The notes: generated by a model from the sequence alone, not told the origin. Positions 40,224 through 50,870 are shown, numbered from the stretch's first letter. The stretch is DNA of 64,000 nucleotides from Variovorax soli NBRC 106424 (GCF_001591385.1 NZ_BCUU01000008.1:28670-92669); one strand, 5' to 3'. Numbers and translations are program-made.

Positions 40224-41774
40224 TCACTGGAACTGGACGTTGAAACAGGATGAAGCGTTGTTGTTGGCGTCCTTCACCGCCAGAACGACATCGCCCGCCG
40301 GCAAGTTGACCGTCGCGGTCTCGGCGACCCCAAAACCCAGGCTGCTGGCCAGGCGCCCCCCGGCAAATACCTCGAAATCGGGGTCGGATCCGCCTGGCCC
40401 TCCCACATTGATCTGATAGGAGCGAGCACTGGGCACCGTCATCCGGAAATAGGCAAAGTTGCCCAGCTTGTTGTCGTTGCCATACTGGTTGGTGACACAG
40501 GCTCTGGCGGCCCCGCTATTCACGTTGACATACATCGGCTCAGCCGGGAGCCCTGCGCGGTTGGTTTCGCTCGTCGCCCACGGATCATTGGTGGCGCCGC
40601 TGATCGACTGCGCCACAAGCAAAGCGGACAGGTCGGAACTGGCAGCCGGCACCGCGGCCGCGTAGGCCGCAGCAAAGGCGTGGATCGTGGTGACCGTGCG
40701 GGTGCTGCGCAAACCACCCGCCATCGCCTGATGGATACCCGCGAAGCCGAAGCGGCCGTTGAGCTGCCAGATGACCGATTGCACCGATGCCTCGCGGTAC
40801 CAGCCGAGCGGCCCGCCGGGATTCGCGATCAGGTCCATGTTCAGCCCCGCGCCCTGTGCAGCCTCCATCGAATCGGTGTAATTGCGCCTTTCGAGCGCGA
40901 TGCCCGACCAGGCATTGCCCCAGCCTTCGGAAAAGGCCAGGCGCTGGTCCAGCAATTGGGCGATATCGTGCGAGCCGCCTGGGGAGTCGTCGCGGCTGAA
41001 GACATGCTGGTAGTAGTGCCCCCATTCGTGCGCCACGACGGGTGCGTCGAACTCGTCCGTATCGACGTTCTCCTTGCCCAGCACGTAAATGGCCAACCCG
41101 GCGTTGGTGTCCGCGAACGATGTGGTGCCGATCTGCCCGAGTGCGATCCGGCCTTCGGACGGTGCATTCTGCGTGCTCCAGAACACCCGCAATTCTGGAA
41201 AGCTGGCCTCGGGCGCCACCGATGCCACCTTGCCCATGGCCGTGTAGACGGTGTCCAGGATGGCGAATGGGGCAGCGGCGCGCTCTCCGGTATAGCCGGC
41301 GCCGCCCCACCCGGAAGCGGCGTGAAGATCGCGCGTGGCCGACCCGCCCGCAACGGCGAAAGAGGGCGATTCCATCGCATACAGGGCGTCCGAGCGCGTG
41401 TTGTCGCGCACGCTGACATTCCAGGTGGGTCCGGGCCCCTGGCGCGTCAGTTGGGCGCGCACCCGCACGCTGATCTGCCCGCGCGGAGAAACCGTCACCG
41501 AGTACTGGCCGTTGCCGTCGGTGGCCGTGCTGGCCAGAACCACGCCTGTCTGCGGGTCGACGATGTCCACGCCGGCGCCGCGCACCGCCCTGGAGACGGT
41601 CGCCTTGTAGTCCAGCGCCCCGCTCGGGTTGGGCACGTAGTCGTAGCTCACGGTGCCGCTGATGGTGGCCGTTGCGCCTGATCCAACGCCGCCGCCTCCT
41701 CCTCCGCCGCCACACCCCCCGAGGCCGATAGCGAGCGCAAGCACCCCCAGGCGCAGCAGGCGTCGCATATTCAT
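40224..41774 (-). CDS. Zinc-metallopeptidase-like lipoprotein
   Basis: A 516-residue exported protein. Its signal sequence ends in the lipobox LGGC (about 17-20), followed by a run of glycines. An N-terminal carboxypeptidase-regulatory-like beta domain (about 33-110) precedes a catalytic-like domain with the zincin motif HEWGH in APVVAHEWGHYYQHVF and a downstream FSEGWGN glutamate that could be the third zinc ligand. The C-terminal 100 residues resemble a bacterial pre-peptidase C-terminal (PPC) domain. The start at MNMRRLL was chosen for the signal sequence. The protease class and substrate are unknown. It lies between the rpsJ terminator and rplC. Confidence 0.82.
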   Translation of the reverse strand: MNMRRLLRLGVLALAIGLGGCGGGGGGGGVGSGATATISGTVSYDYVPNPSGALDYKATVSRAVRGAGVDIVDPQTGVVLASTATDGNGQYSVTVSPRGQISVRVRAQLTRQGPGPTWNVSVRDNTRSDALYAMESPSFAVAGGSATRDLHAASGWGGAGYTGERAAAPFAILDTVYTAMGKVASVAPEASFPELRVFWSTQNAPSEGRIALGQIGTTSFADTNAGLAIYVLGKENVDTDEFDAPVVAHEWGHYYQHVFSRDDSPGGSHDIAQLLDQRLAFSEGWGNAWSGIALERRNYTDSMEAAQGAGLNMDLIANPGGPLGWYREASVQSVIWQLNGRFGFAGIHQAMAGGLRSTRTVTTIHAFAAAYAAAVPAASSDLSALLVAQSISGATNDPWATSETNRAGLPAEPMYVNVNSGAARACVTNQYGNDNKLGNFAYFRMTVPSARSYQINVGGPGGSDPDFEVFAGGRLASSLGFGVAETATVNLPAGDVVLAVKDANNNASSCFNVQFQ

Positions 41775-41852
41775 CTGGCGTCCTTCCTTGGCTTCGAACA
41801 CCGCATCGGCGGTTTCGGCGAGCATGCCACATTTGAAAGCCTCGCCTCAACG

Positions 41853-41887
41853 AAAAAGGCCCGTTCGCATCGCTGCGAACGGGCCTT
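41853..41887 (-). terminator. Terminator of the str operon after rpsJ
   Basis: A 14-bp perfect stem (41856-41869 with 41874-41887) with a four-base loop is followed on the minus strand by a T-run. It lies 24 bases after the rpsJ stop codon and separates rpsJ from the rest of the S10 genes. Confidence 0.92.
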
Positions 41888-41910
41888 GGCGGAATTCGCC
41901 TACAGGCGAC

Positions 41911-42225
41911 TTACTGGAGCTTGATTTCCACGTCGACGCCGGCCGGCAGGTCGAGCTTCATCAGCGCGTCCACGGTCTTGTCGGTGGGATCAACGATGTC
42001 CATCAGACGCTGGTGCGTGCGGATCTCGAACTGGTCGCGGCTCGACTTGTTGACGTGCGGCGAACGCAGGATGTCGAAACGACGCATGCGGGTCGGCAGG
42101 GGCACCGGGCCCTTGACGATCGCGCCGGTGCGCTTGGCGGTGTCCACGATCTCGGCAGCCGACTGGTCGATCAGCTTGTAGTCGAAGGCCTTGAGGCGGA
42201 TGCGGATCTTTTGCTTGGTAGCCAT
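41911..42225 (-). CDS. rpsJ: 30S ribosomal protein S10
   Basis: S10, 104 residues, is a small-subunit head protein that also joins NusB in antitermination. [21 protein letters not shown] and [12 protein letters not shown] are diagnostic. It is placed 24 bases after tuf as the last gene of the str operon and is followed by a strong terminator. In many bacteria it instead leads the S10 operon. Confidence 0.98.
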   Translation of the reverse strand: MATKQKIRIRLKAFDYKLIDQSAAEIVDTAKRTGAIVKGPVPLPTRMRRFDILRSPHVNKSSRDQFEIRTHQRLMDIVDPTDKTVDALMKLDLPAGVDVEIKLQ

Positions 42226-42249
42226 GGTGCTTTCGTCCCTCTCGCGCGA

Positions 42250-43440
<1,191 letters not shown>

Positions 43441-43586
43441 TTTCAATCCTTGAAAGAGCAGGCCCGTGTGTTGGTTTTACGTCTGCACCTTGTTGCTTCA
43501 TCCCTCGCCACGGGCAACGAGGGGCACAAGATCGCAGACCTTGATCAGAGAGGACAGAGCGGCAGAGCCGGTCTGTCCCCTGGCAC

Positions 43587-45689
43587 TTACTTTGCGCGGG
43601 CGGCGACGATGGCTTCCGCCACGTTCCTCGGCGCTTCGGCGTAGTGCTTGAACTCCATCGTGTACGTGGCGCGGCCTTGCGACATCGAACGCAGCGTGGT
43701 GGAGTAGCCGAACATTTCCGACAGCGGCACTTCGGCCTTGATGGTCTTGCCACCGCCCACCATGTCGTCCATGCCCTGCACCATGCCGCGGCGGGACGAC
43801 AGGTCGCCCATCACGTTGCCGGCGTAGTCTTCAGGCGTCTCGACTTCCACGGCCATCATCGGCTCGAGGATGACAGGGTTGGCCTTGCGGCAGCCATCCT
43901 TGAAACCCATGGACGCAGCCATCTTGAACGCGTTTTCGTTCGAGTCCACGTCGTGGTAGGAACCGAAGGTCAGCGTGACCTTCACGTCCACCACCGGATA
44001 GCCGGCCAGCACGCCGTTGGGCAGCGTGTCGATCAGGCCCTTCTCCACCGCGGGAATGAACTCGCGCGGCACCACACCGCCCTTGATGGCGTCGACGAAC
44101 TCGAAGCCCTTGCCCGGCTCCTGCGGCTCGATCTTGAGCACGACGTGGCCGTACTGACCCTTGCCGCCCGACTGGCGCACGAACTTGCCTTCCACGTCCT
44201 CGACCGTCTTGCGGATGGTCTCGCGGTAGGCCACCTGGGGCTTGCCCACGTTGGCTTCCACGCCGAATTCGCGCTTCATGCGGTCCACGATGATTTCGAG
44301 GTGCAGTTCGCCCATGCCGGAGATGATGGTCTGGCCGGATTCTTCGTCGGTGCGCACGCGGAACGACGGGTCTTCCTGGGCCAGGCGCTGCAGCGCGATG
44401 CCCATCTTTTCCTGGTCGGCCTTGGTCTTGGGCTCCACGGCCTGTGCGATCACGGGCTCGGGGAACTCCATGCGCTCCAGCGTCACGACGGCATCCGGAT
44501 CGCACAGCGTTTCGCCGGTGGTCACGTCCTTCAGGCCCACGCAGGCAGCGATGTCGCCGGCGCGGATTTCGTCCACTTCCAGGCGCTCGTTGGCGTGCAT
44601 CTGCACGATACGGCCGATACGCTCCTTCTTGCCCTTGACCGGGTTGAACACGCTGTCACCCTTGGACAGCACGCCCGAGTACACGCGCACGAAGGTCAGC
44701 TGGCCGACGTAGGGGTCGGTCATGAGCTTGAACGCCAGGGCGGAGAACTTCTCGGCGTCGTCGGCCTTGCGGCTGACTTCCTTCTCGTCTTCGTCCGTGC
44801 CTTGCACCGGCGGAATGTCCAGCGGCGAGGGCATGAGTTCGATCACGGCGTCGAGCATGCGCTGCACGCCCTTGTTCTTGAAGGCCGAGCCGCACAGCAT
44901 CGGTTGGATTTCGCCGGCGATGGTGCGGGTGCGCAGGCCCTGCGTGATCTCTTCCTCGGTGAGGTCGCCCTCTTCGAGGTACTTGTTCATCAGCTCTTCC
45001 GAAGCCTCGGCAGCCGCCTCGACCATCTTCTCGCGCCATTCCTTGGCGCTTTCGACCAGTTCGGCCGGGATGTCGGCGTAGTCGAACTTCATGCCTTGCG
45101 AAGCCTCATCCCACAGGATGGCCTTCATCTTGCGCAGGTCGACCACGCCCTTGAAGTTGTCTTCGGCACCGATCGGGATCACGATCGGCACGGGGTTGGC
45201 CTTCAGGCGGTCCACCATCATCTGGCGCACGCGGAAGAAGTTGGCGCCGATGCGGTCCATCTTGTTCACGAACGCAAGGCGGGGCACCTTGTACTTGTTG
45301 GCCTGGCGCCAGACGGTTTCCGACTGGGGCTGCACGCCGCCCACCGAGTCATAGACCATCACGGCGCCGTCGAGCACGCGCATGGAACGCTCCACCTCGA
45401 TGGTGAAGTCCACGTGCCCGGGGGTGTCGATGATGTTGATGCGGTGCTCGGGGAAGGACAGGTCCATGCCCTTCCAGAAGCAGGTGGTGGCAGCCGAGGT
45501 GATCGTGATGCCGCGCTCTTGCTCCTGCTCCATCCAGTCCATCGTGGCGGCGCCGTCGTGCACTTCGCCGATCTTGTGGTTCACGCCGGTGTAGAACAGG
45601 ATGCGCTCGGTCGTCGTGGTTTTGCCAGCGTCGATGTGCGCAGAGATACCGATGTTGCGGTAGCGCTCGATGGGGGTCTTGCGGGACAT
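43587..45689 (-). CDS. fusA: Elongation factor G
   Basis: EF-G, 700 residues, moves tRNAs and mRNA after peptide transfer and splits ribosomes with RRF. The GTPase motifs [21 protein letters not shown] and NKMDR are present, followed by domains II-V ending in [14 protein letters not shown]. It is complete and in the usual order rpsG-fusA-tuf. Confidence 0.98.
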   Translation of the reverse strand: MSRKTPIERYRNIGISAHIDAGKTTTTERILFYTGVNHKIGEVHDGAATMDWMEQEQERGITITSAATTCFWKGMDLSFPEHRINIIDTPGHVDFTIEVERSMRVLDGAVMVYDSVGGVQPQSETVWRQANKYKVPRLAFVNKMDRIGANFFRVRQMMVDRLKANPVPIVIPIGAEDNFKGVVDLRKMKAILWDEASQGMKFDYADIPAELVESAKEWREKMVEAAAEASEELMNKYLEEGDLTEEEITQGLRTRTIAGEIQPMLCGSAFKNKGVQRMLDAVIELMPSPLDIPPVQGTDEDEKEVSRKADDAEKFSALAFKLMTDPYVGQLTFVRVYSGVLSKGDSVFNPVKGKKERIGRIVQMHANERLEVDEIRAGDIAACVGLKDVTTGETLCDPDAVVTLERMEFPEPVIAQAVEPKTKADQEKMGIALQRLAQEDPSFRVRTDEESGQTIISGMGELHLEIIVDRMKREFGVEANVGKPQVAYRETIRKTVEDVEGKFVRQSGGKGQYGHVVLKIEPQEPGKGFEFVDAIKGGVVPREFIPAVEKGLIDTLPNGVLAGYPVVDVKVTLTFGSYHDVDSNENAFKMAASMGFKDGCRKANPVILEPMMAVEVETPEDYAGNVMGDLSSRRGMVQGMDDMVGGGKTIKAEVPLSEMFGYSTTLRSMSQGRATYTMEFKHYAEAPRNVAEAIVAARAK

Positions 45690-45714
45690 GAGAAATTACT
45701 CCGTTAACGGATGA

Positions 45715-45745
45715 AAGCCCGCCCACCACATGGTGGGTCGGGCTT
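45715..45745 (-). promoter_or_regulatory. Hairpin between rpsG and fusA
   Basis: Two 7-bp stem blocks (45715-45721 with 45739-45745, and 45722-45728 with 45731-45737) stack with a single bulged base and a two-base loop. There is no T-run. It sits in the 94-base gap between rpsG and fusA and may tune fusA expression or act in mRNA processing; this is inferred. Confidence 0.55.
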
Positions 45746-45783
45746 CCAGCCAGTACTTGAAAAGGGCGCTTGAACCCAGGCTC

Positions 45784-46257
45784 TTAGAAGCGGAAGTGGC
45801 TGAAGGCCTTGTTGGCTTCTGCCATGCGATGCACTTCATCGCGCTTCTTCATGGCGCCGCCACGGCCTTCGGTGGCTTCCATGAGTTCGTTGGCCAGGCG
45901 CAGGGCCATCGACTTCTCGCCGCGCTTGCGGGCGGCTTCCTTGATCCAGCGCATCGACAGGGCCAGGCGGCGAACCGGGCGCACTTCGACGGGCACCTGG
46001 TAGTTCGCGCCACCGACGCGGCGGGACTTCACTTCCACCATCGGCTTGACGTTGTTGATGGCGATGGTGAAGGCTTCCAGCGGGTCCTTGCCCGGGTTCT
46101 TCTGCTCGATGAAGTCGAGCGCGCCGTAGATGATGCGCTCGGCAACCGCCTTCTTGCCGCCTTCCATGATCACGTTCATGAATTTGGACAGCTCGACATT
46201 GCCGAACTTCGGGTCCGGCAGGATTTCACGTTTGGGAACTTCGCGACGACGTGGCAT
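45784..46257 (-). CDS. rpsG: 30S ribosomal protein S7
   Basis: S7, 157 residues, starts assembly of the small-subunit head and in E. coli also represses the str operon. [20 protein letters not shown] and [16 protein letters not shown] are conserved. It follows rpsL after a 144-base spacer that holds hairpins. Confidence 0.98.
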   Translation of the reverse strand: MPRRREVPKREILPDPKFGNVELSKFMNVIMEGGKKAVAERIIYGALDFIEQKNPGKDPLEAFTIAINNVKPMVEVKSRRVGGANYQVPVEVRPVRRLALSMRWIKEAARKRGEKSMALRLANELMEATEGRGGAMKKRDEVHRMAEANKAFSHFRF

Positions 46258-46401
46258 TTTCTTAACCTCTTTGCTTCAGTTGGCACCGTTTCGGATGCCG
46301 CGAGAGCCAAGCGGGACTCTCACTTACTCGACCCGATTTCGGGTCACTACGCTCGATGCGCCCGCCAAGGCGACCGAACACCGTTGAACAAACCAGAAGG
46401 C
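46258..46401 (-). promoter_or_regulatory. rpsL-rpsG intercistronic region, possible S7 operator
   Basis: The spacer holds a 7-bp perfect hairpin with a two-base loop (46330-46336 with 46339-46345) and a weaker GAGAG/CTCTC pair. In E. coli the S7 repressor site lies in this same interval. The structure here is visible, but its use by S7 is only inferred. Confidence 0.4.
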
Positions 46402-46779
46402 TTAGGCCTTCTTCGGACGCTTCGCGCCGTACTTCGAACGAGCCTGCTTGCGATCCTTCACGCCTTGCAGGTCCAGCGAGCCGCGGACGATGTGGTAGCG
46501 CACACCGGGCAAGTCCTTGACACGACCGCCGCGCACCAGCACGACGCTGTGCTCTTGCAGGTTGTGGCCTTCGCCGCCGATGTAGGAAATGACTTCGAAA
46601 CCGTTGGTCAGGCGCACCTTGGCGACCTTACGCAGAGCGGAGTTCGGCTTCTTGGGGGTCGTGGTGTAGACCCGGGTGCAGACACCGCGACGCTGCGGCG
46701 AGTTCTGCATGGCAGGGCTCTTCGACTTCGTCTTTTCGACTTCGCGGCCCTGACGCACCAGTTGATTGATGGTTGGCAT
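46402..46779 (-). CDS. rpsL: 30S ribosomal protein S12
   Basis: S12, 125 residues, shapes the decoding centre. [13 protein letters not shown], the [20 protein letters not shown] streptomycin-sensitivity lysine region and [20 protein letters not shown] (split by the GEGH turn) are intact, with the sensitive-type lysine present. It is the first gene of the str operon. Confidence 0.98.
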   Translation of the reverse strand: MPTINQLVRQGREVEKTKSKSPAMQNSPQRRGVCTRVYTTTPKKPNSALRKVAKVRLTNGFEVISYIGGEGHNLQEHSVVLVRGGRVKDLPGVRYHIVRGSLDLQGVKDRKQARSKYGAKRPKKA

Positions 46780-46915
46780 GTAAAAAATAATCCCAAAAAG
46801 TCATCAGACCCCTCTCGGGGCAGCCGGCCTTCGTGACCCGGATTCGACCCATCGAACCGGAAAGCCGCAGATGACGAGAACGTGAAACCCTTCGGAAAAT
46901 TCCGAAAAGCCCTCG

Positions 46916-46944
46916 ATTATAGCCAGCGCGCTCAGCCAGGGCAA
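46916..46944 (-). promoter_or_regulatory. Promoter of the str operon
   Basis: The minus strand reads TTGCCC (46939-46944), 17 bases, TATAAT (46916-46921). Transcription would start about 130 bases before rpsL. Confidence 0.85.
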
Positions 46945-46995
46945 CGAAAACCCTAACCCGCCGCCATAAGCCCCGGGCAAAAATCCAGGGGCCGA

Positions 46996-48171
46996 CTACT
47001 TTATCCAGAGGCGCAGCGCGTCCCAGGCCCGGCCCGGCACGCCGGCTTGCTCCACTGGCTCCAGCGCCACCAGCGGCACCTCGGCCATGGGTTGGTCGCC
47101 CAGCATGATCTTGAGCGTGCCTACGCTCTGGTTCCTGGCGAAGGGCGCGACGAGCGGCTCCGGCCGCGCCACTTGCGTCATCACCTTGCCGGCGGTACCG
47201 CTGGGCACCGCCACCACGATCGGCTCGAAGCGGCCCAGCTTCAGTTCATCGGACTTGCCCTTCCAGACGCGCGGCGCGGCGACCGCCTGGCCGGCGTCGA
47301 ACAGACGCACCGCGTCATAGGCGGTGTAGCCCCAGTTCAGGAGCTTTTGCGACTCGTTGGCCCGCGCCGTCTCGCTGGCCGCGCCAAGGACGACGGTCAG
47401 CAGGCGGCGCCCGCCCCTCAGGTTGGGGAAATCGCGCCGGGCAGTGGCGACCATCCCGTAGCCGCCGGCATCCGTGTGGCCGGTCGCCAGGCCGTCCACC
47501 GTGGGATCGCGAAACAGCAGCGCGTTGCGGTTGGTGTCGTTGGTGGACGGGGTGCCCGGATAGCGGTATTTCTTGACGGCGTAGTACTGCAAGTCTTCCG
47601 GAAAGTCGCGGACGAGGCGCGTGGCGAGGATGCTCAGGTCGCGCGCGGTGGTCACGTGCCCGGGCGCCGGCAGGCCCTCCGGATTCTTGTAGACCGTGTG
47701 CTTCATGCCCAGGGCCCTGGCCTGGTCGTTCATCATTTCGACGAAGTGCTCGACCGTCCCGCCCACGCCTTCGGCCAGGGCGACGGTGGCGTCGTTGCCC
47801 GCCTGCACCACCAGCCCCTTGATCAGGTCTTCCACCGGAACCTGCATCTTCGGATCGATGAACATGCGCGAGCCCGGCATCTTCGCGGCCCGGGGGCTCA
47901 CCGGCAGGGTCTGCGTCAGGGTGATTTTCCTGGCCTTGAGCGCATCGAAGACCAGGTAGGCGCTCATCAGCTTGGTGAGCGACGCCGGCTCGACCGGCAC
48001 GTCGACGTCCTTCTGGGCCAGGACCTGGTTGGCGGTGATGTCCAGGAGCAAATAGCTGCGGGCCGCGATTTCGGGGGAGGCGGGGACCTGCGCCTGAGCC
48101 GCAGCCATATGGAAGAAAGGCGCAACGGCGGCCAGCGCCAGCGCGCGAAGCGCTTTCGAGAAACGATTCAT
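46996..48171 (-). CDS. D-alanyl-D-alanine carboxypeptidase homologue (PBP5/6 type) with altered active-site motifs
   Basis: A 391-residue exported penicillin-binding-protein homologue. The signal peptide (about 1-28) ends in AQAQ. The SxxK motif SLTK (S64, K67) is intact. The second motif, SGN in active PBP5, is AGN (A124), and the third, KTG, is ATG at residues 229-231 in DGLATGHTD. Both changes are GCG alanine codons in the DNA. The C-terminal beta domain and an amphipathic end (WDALRLWIK) are present. Active relatives trim the fifth residue of peptidoglycan stem peptides. This copy may be inactive, a binding-only protein, or altered in mechanism. Confidence 0.9.
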   Translation of the reverse strand: MNRFSKALRALALAAVAPFFHMAAAQAQVPASPEIAARSYLLLDITANQVLAQKDVDVPVEPASLTKLMSAYLVFDALKARKITLTQTLPVSPRAAKMPGSRMFIDPKMQVPVEDLIKGLVVQAGNDATVALAEGVGGTVEHFVEMMNDQARALGMKHTVYKNPEGLPAPGHVTTARDLSILATRLVRDFPEDLQYYAVKKYRYPGTPSTNDTNRNALLFRDPTVDGLATGHTDAGGYGMVATARRDFPNLRGGRRLLTVVLGAASETARANESQKLLNWGYTAYDAVRLFDAGQAVAAPRVWKGKSDELKLGRFEPIVVAVPSGTAGKVMTQVARPEPLVAPFARNQSVGTLKIMLGDQPMAEVPLVALEPVEQAGVPGRAWDALRLWIK

Positions 48172-48208
48172 GGGAACGAGAAGGGAGAGCTTGTCAGCCC
48201 TCCCGCTA

Positions 48209-48850
48209 TCAAGGACGCTCGCCGGCGCGCAAATGGCGGCTGACGAGGTTTTTCAGGAGCGGCAATTGTCCGTGAAAGAAATGGCCGCCACCCGGAACGA
48301 CTGTGACCGGAAGTATCTGGGGACGCGCCCAATCCATCGCCGCCGACAGCGGCACGGTGTCGTCGTGTTCGCCATGGAGCACCAGCGTGCGATCGTGCGC
48401 CTCTGCGGGCACTTCGGGCACCGAGAAGCGGGAGGCTGCCGTGCCTACCAATACGATCTGCCGGACCTCGCGCGCGCTCCACAGCTGGGCGAGCGCACAC
48501 GTGGCCACGAAAGCGCCGAAAGAAAACCCGGCAACCGCCAGCGGCCCTTGCGCGGCAGCCTGCTCGACGACCGCGACATAGTCCTCGCATTCGCCGCGTC
48601 CTTCGTCGTGGGTGCCGGCGCTGGCACCCACCCCGCGGAAGTTGAAGCGCAGCGCCGTCCAGCCATTGGCCACGAAAGCGCGGGCCAGGGTCTGGACGAC
48701 CTTGTTGTCCATGGTTCCCCCGAACAGCGGATGGGGGTGGGCGATGACGGCGACGCCCTGCGCCGCAACCCCTTCGGCAGGCGCATCGCGCAGCGCCTCG
48801 ATGGCGCCGGCTGCGCCGCGCAGGGTCAGTTTCTCGGTGCGGGAATTCAT
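48209..48850 (-). CDS. Alpha/beta hydrolase (COG2945 type)
   Basis: A 213-residue hydrolase. HPHPLFGGTMDNKVV (about 38-52) forms the oxyanion region, Ser in GFSFGAF is the nucleophile, Asp in HGEHDDTVP and His in VPGGGHFFHG complete the triad. The substrate is unknown; relatives are called CocE/NonD or YqiA-like. It lies in a minus-strand run with the ferredoxin and dacC-like genes. Confidence 0.9.
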   Translation of the reverse strand: MNSRTEKLTLRGAAGAIEALRDAPAEGVAAQGVAVIAHPHPLFGGTMDNKVVQTLARAFVANGWTALRFNFRGVGASAGTHDEGRGECEDYVAVVEQAAAQGPLAVAGFSFGAFVATCALAQLWSAREVRQIVLVGTAASRFSVPEVPAEAHDRTLVLHGEHDDTVPLSAAMDWARPQILPVTVVPGGGHFFHGQLPLLKNLVSRHLRAGERP

Positions 48851-48866
48851 CGAACGTCTTCTCCGC

Positions 48867-49208
48867 TCAGCGCCCCACGTCCGGCGGCAGCACCAGCCGT
48901 TCGACCACCTTGCCGTTCTTGAGATGCGAATCGACGATCTCGTCGATGTCGGCTTGGTCGACGTAGCTGTACCAGACGCCTTCCGGATACACGACCGCCA
49001 CCGGCCCGCCTGCGCAGCGGTCCAGGCAGCCGGCCTTGTTCACACGGATCTGGCCCGGCCCGGCCAGCCCCTCCTTCTTGATGCGCACCTTGCAGTGGTC
49101 GAAGCCTTCCTGCGCCTTGAACTGAGCGCAGGACTGCTCGCCGTTCTTGCGTTCGTTGAGGCAGAAGAAGATGTGGCGGGCGTAGTAGCCCTGGCTGGTT
49201 GGGGTCAT
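48867..49208 (-). CDS. Thioredoxin-like [2Fe-2S] ferredoxin
   Basis: A 113-residue protein with a thioredoxin-like fold that binds a [2Fe-2S] cluster. The likely ligands are the cysteines in FFCLNERKNGEQSC and in NKAGCLDRCAGGP; a further Cys lies in FDHCKV. Related proteins occur in the small subunit of NAD-linked hydrogenases and as stand-alone ferredoxins of unknown partner. It starts eight bases after the VanZ-like gene. Confidence 0.9.
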   Translation of the reverse strand: MTPTSQGYYARHIFFCLNERKNGEQSCAQFKAQEGFDHCKVRIKKEGLAGPGQIRVNKAGCLDRCAGGPVAVVYPEGVWYSYVDQADIDEIVDSHLKNGKVVERLVLPPDVGR

Positions 49209-49217
49209 CGGGGAATT

Positions 49218-50333
49218 CTAGGAGTGGCGAATGTCGCGCGACAGCACGAGCAGCAGGTAGCCCAGCGTGGCGAAGGGCCAGAGCCAGCCAAGCCACTGCA
49301 CCAGGCCGTGAAAGCGGATGAAGCGTCCCTGCTCCCAGGTGGCCAGGGTCTGGGCGAAATAGGCGCTTTCGGGTGCCCCGTTGATCAGGCCGAGTTGTAC
49401 GACGATGGCGATCAGGGCCAACGCGGCGCACAGGCGCCGCGGCGCCGGCAGCAGCGTAGCGCCCACCAGCGCCGCGGCCACGACGCCGATGCGCACCGGC
49501 AAGTCGAACCAGGCCCAGGCATGTTGCGGCCCCCAGCTCAGCATGGCCGAGAGGGCGCTGGCGGCAATGCCCAGCAGCAAGGTCAGCGGCAGCAGCATCG
49601 CCCGGCGCCGCAGCGAGCGCGCCACCACGAAGGCGAGCAGGCAAGGCACCAGCGCGCCAAGAAAAACACACAGCAGTTCGGCCGCCGGCACCAAGGGCTC
49701 CAGTTCGAATTGCCGGACCGGGAGCCAATCGATGAAGGGCGTATCGGCCAGCCAGTCGGCGATGGTGTCCTCCAGCCGCTCGAAGACCTGGCCCAGGCCG
49801 AAGCTCACGGCCGCTGGAAACAGCAAGGCCACCGGCCACAGGGCCAGCAGCACCAGGCCGCCCCGCGCCTCGTCGACAAACCAGGTGCCGCGCACGCGCC
49901 CCCAATGGGCCACTGCGCCCACCCGTTCCAGGAGCCCCGCCAGGATGGCGCCGGCCAGTGCGCCGACGGAGTTCAGGGCCCAGTCCACATTCGACGGGAT
50001 GCGTGCCGGCAGATAGGTCTGCAGCGCCTCCATCAGAAAGGACAACGCTGCCGCGGCGAAAGCGGCGCGCGCCACCGCCAGCGCCACCGGCATGTCCGGC
50101 CGGTGGCGCATCACGGAGATCGCACCCAGAAAGCCCAGCGGCACATAGCCGGCAACATTGATGCCGAAGTCGAAGCCGGTCCAATACTTGGGCCAGGGCG
50201 CCGTCATGAAGGCCCAGGACGTGATGCCCTGGTCGCGCCAATCGGCAAACGGATACAGGCTCGCATAGGCGACCAGCGCCGCATAGGTCAGCGCCAGGGG
50301 AAATGCGGCGGACTTGTGGCTGGATTCCGCCAT
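49218..50333 (-). CDS. VanZ-like membrane protein
   Basis: A 371-residue membrane protein with about nine hydrophobic segments. The first 130 residues carry the VanZ-like pattern (ASLYPFADW, FDFGINVAGYVPLGFLGAI, FLMEALQTYLPARIPSNVDWALNSVGALAG). The function of VanZ-like proteins outside teicoplanin resistance is unknown. The start overlaps the hemJ stop codon by one base, so it is probably co-transcribed with hemJ. Confidence 0.88.
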   Translation of the reverse strand: MAESSHKSAAFPLALTYAALVAYASLYPFADWRDQGITSWAFMTAPWPKYWTGFDFGINVAGYVPLGFLGAISVMRHRPDMPVALAVARAAFAAAALSFLMEALQTYLPARIPSNVDWALNSVGALAGAILAGLLERVGAVAHWGRVRGTWFVDEARGGLVLLALWPVALLFPAAVSFGLGQVFERLEDTIADWLADTPFIDWLPVRQFELEPLVPAAELLCVFLGALVPCLLAFVVARSLRRRAMLLPLTLLLGIAASALSAMLSWGPQHAWAWFDLPVRIGVVAAALVGATLLPAPRRLCAALALIAIVVQLGLINGAPESAYFAQTLATWEQGRFIRFHGLVQWLGWLWPFATLGYLLLVLSRDIRHS

Positions 50334-50761
50334 CAGAAGGGCTTGACCACCACCAGGATGACGATGGCCAGCAGCAACAGCACCGGCAGTTCATTGAACC
50401 AGCGGTACCACCGGTGGCTGCGGCGATTGGTGTTGGCCTCGAAGCGGCGCAGCAGCGCACCGCAGGCGTGGTGATACCCCACCACGACCAGCACGAGCAG
50501 GAGCTTGGCGTGCATCCACCCGTTGCCTGTCCCCAAGCCGATGCCGTAGCCCAGCCAGAGCCACAGCCCGAAACCCAGCGCCGGCACGGCCAGCAGCGTT
50601 GAAAAGCGGTAGAGCTTGCGCGCCATGAGCAGCAGCCGGGCCCGCTCGGCCTCCGAGCCCGGAGGCACCATCGCCAGGTTCACCAGAATGCGCGGCAGAT
50701 AGAACAGGCCGGCAAACCAGCTGGCGATGAAGACGATGTGAAACGATTTGACCCAGAGCAT
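50333..50761 (-). CDS. hemJ: Protoporphyrinogen IX oxidase HemJ (UPF0093)
   Basis: A 142-residue membrane protein of the HemJ family, which oxidises protoporphyrinogen IX to protoporphyrin IX in haem synthesis. MLWVKSFHIVFIASWFAGLFYLPR (split by its central Trp) is the N-terminal signature with the conserved His8. Lys in MHAKLLLVL and the RWFNELPV end are also conserved. It is divergent from hemB, an earlier enzyme of the same pathway, which supports the call. Confidence 0.92.
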   Translation of the reverse strand: MLWVKSFHIVFIASWFAGLFYLPRILVNLAMVPPGSEAERARLLLMARKLYRFSTLLAVPALGFGLWLWLGYGIGLGTGNGWMHAKLLLVLVVVGYHHACGALLRRFEANTNRRSHRWYRWFNELPVLLLLAIVILVVVKPF

Positions 50762-50840
50762 CGGGAAAGTTTAGTGGCGCCCATCCGGTCGCCAGCCGAT
50801 GTCCGCGGGACCACCGCCGCGCGGGCGGTTTATTCCGGGC

Positions 50841-50870
50841 AAAAAAAAGCCCGGCGAATGAACGCCGGGC
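50841..50870 (-). terminator. Intrinsic terminator without an assigned gene
   Basis: GCCCGGCG pairs with CGCCGGGC around a six-base loop, and eight T follow on the minus strand. It lies 80 bases upstream of hemJ and would block read-through into hemJ. Confidence 0.88.

Noticed and set aside
43644..45707. A 687-codon open frame antisense to fusA
   Set aside because: It mirrors fusA and has the same His/Val/Leu-rich antisense composition.
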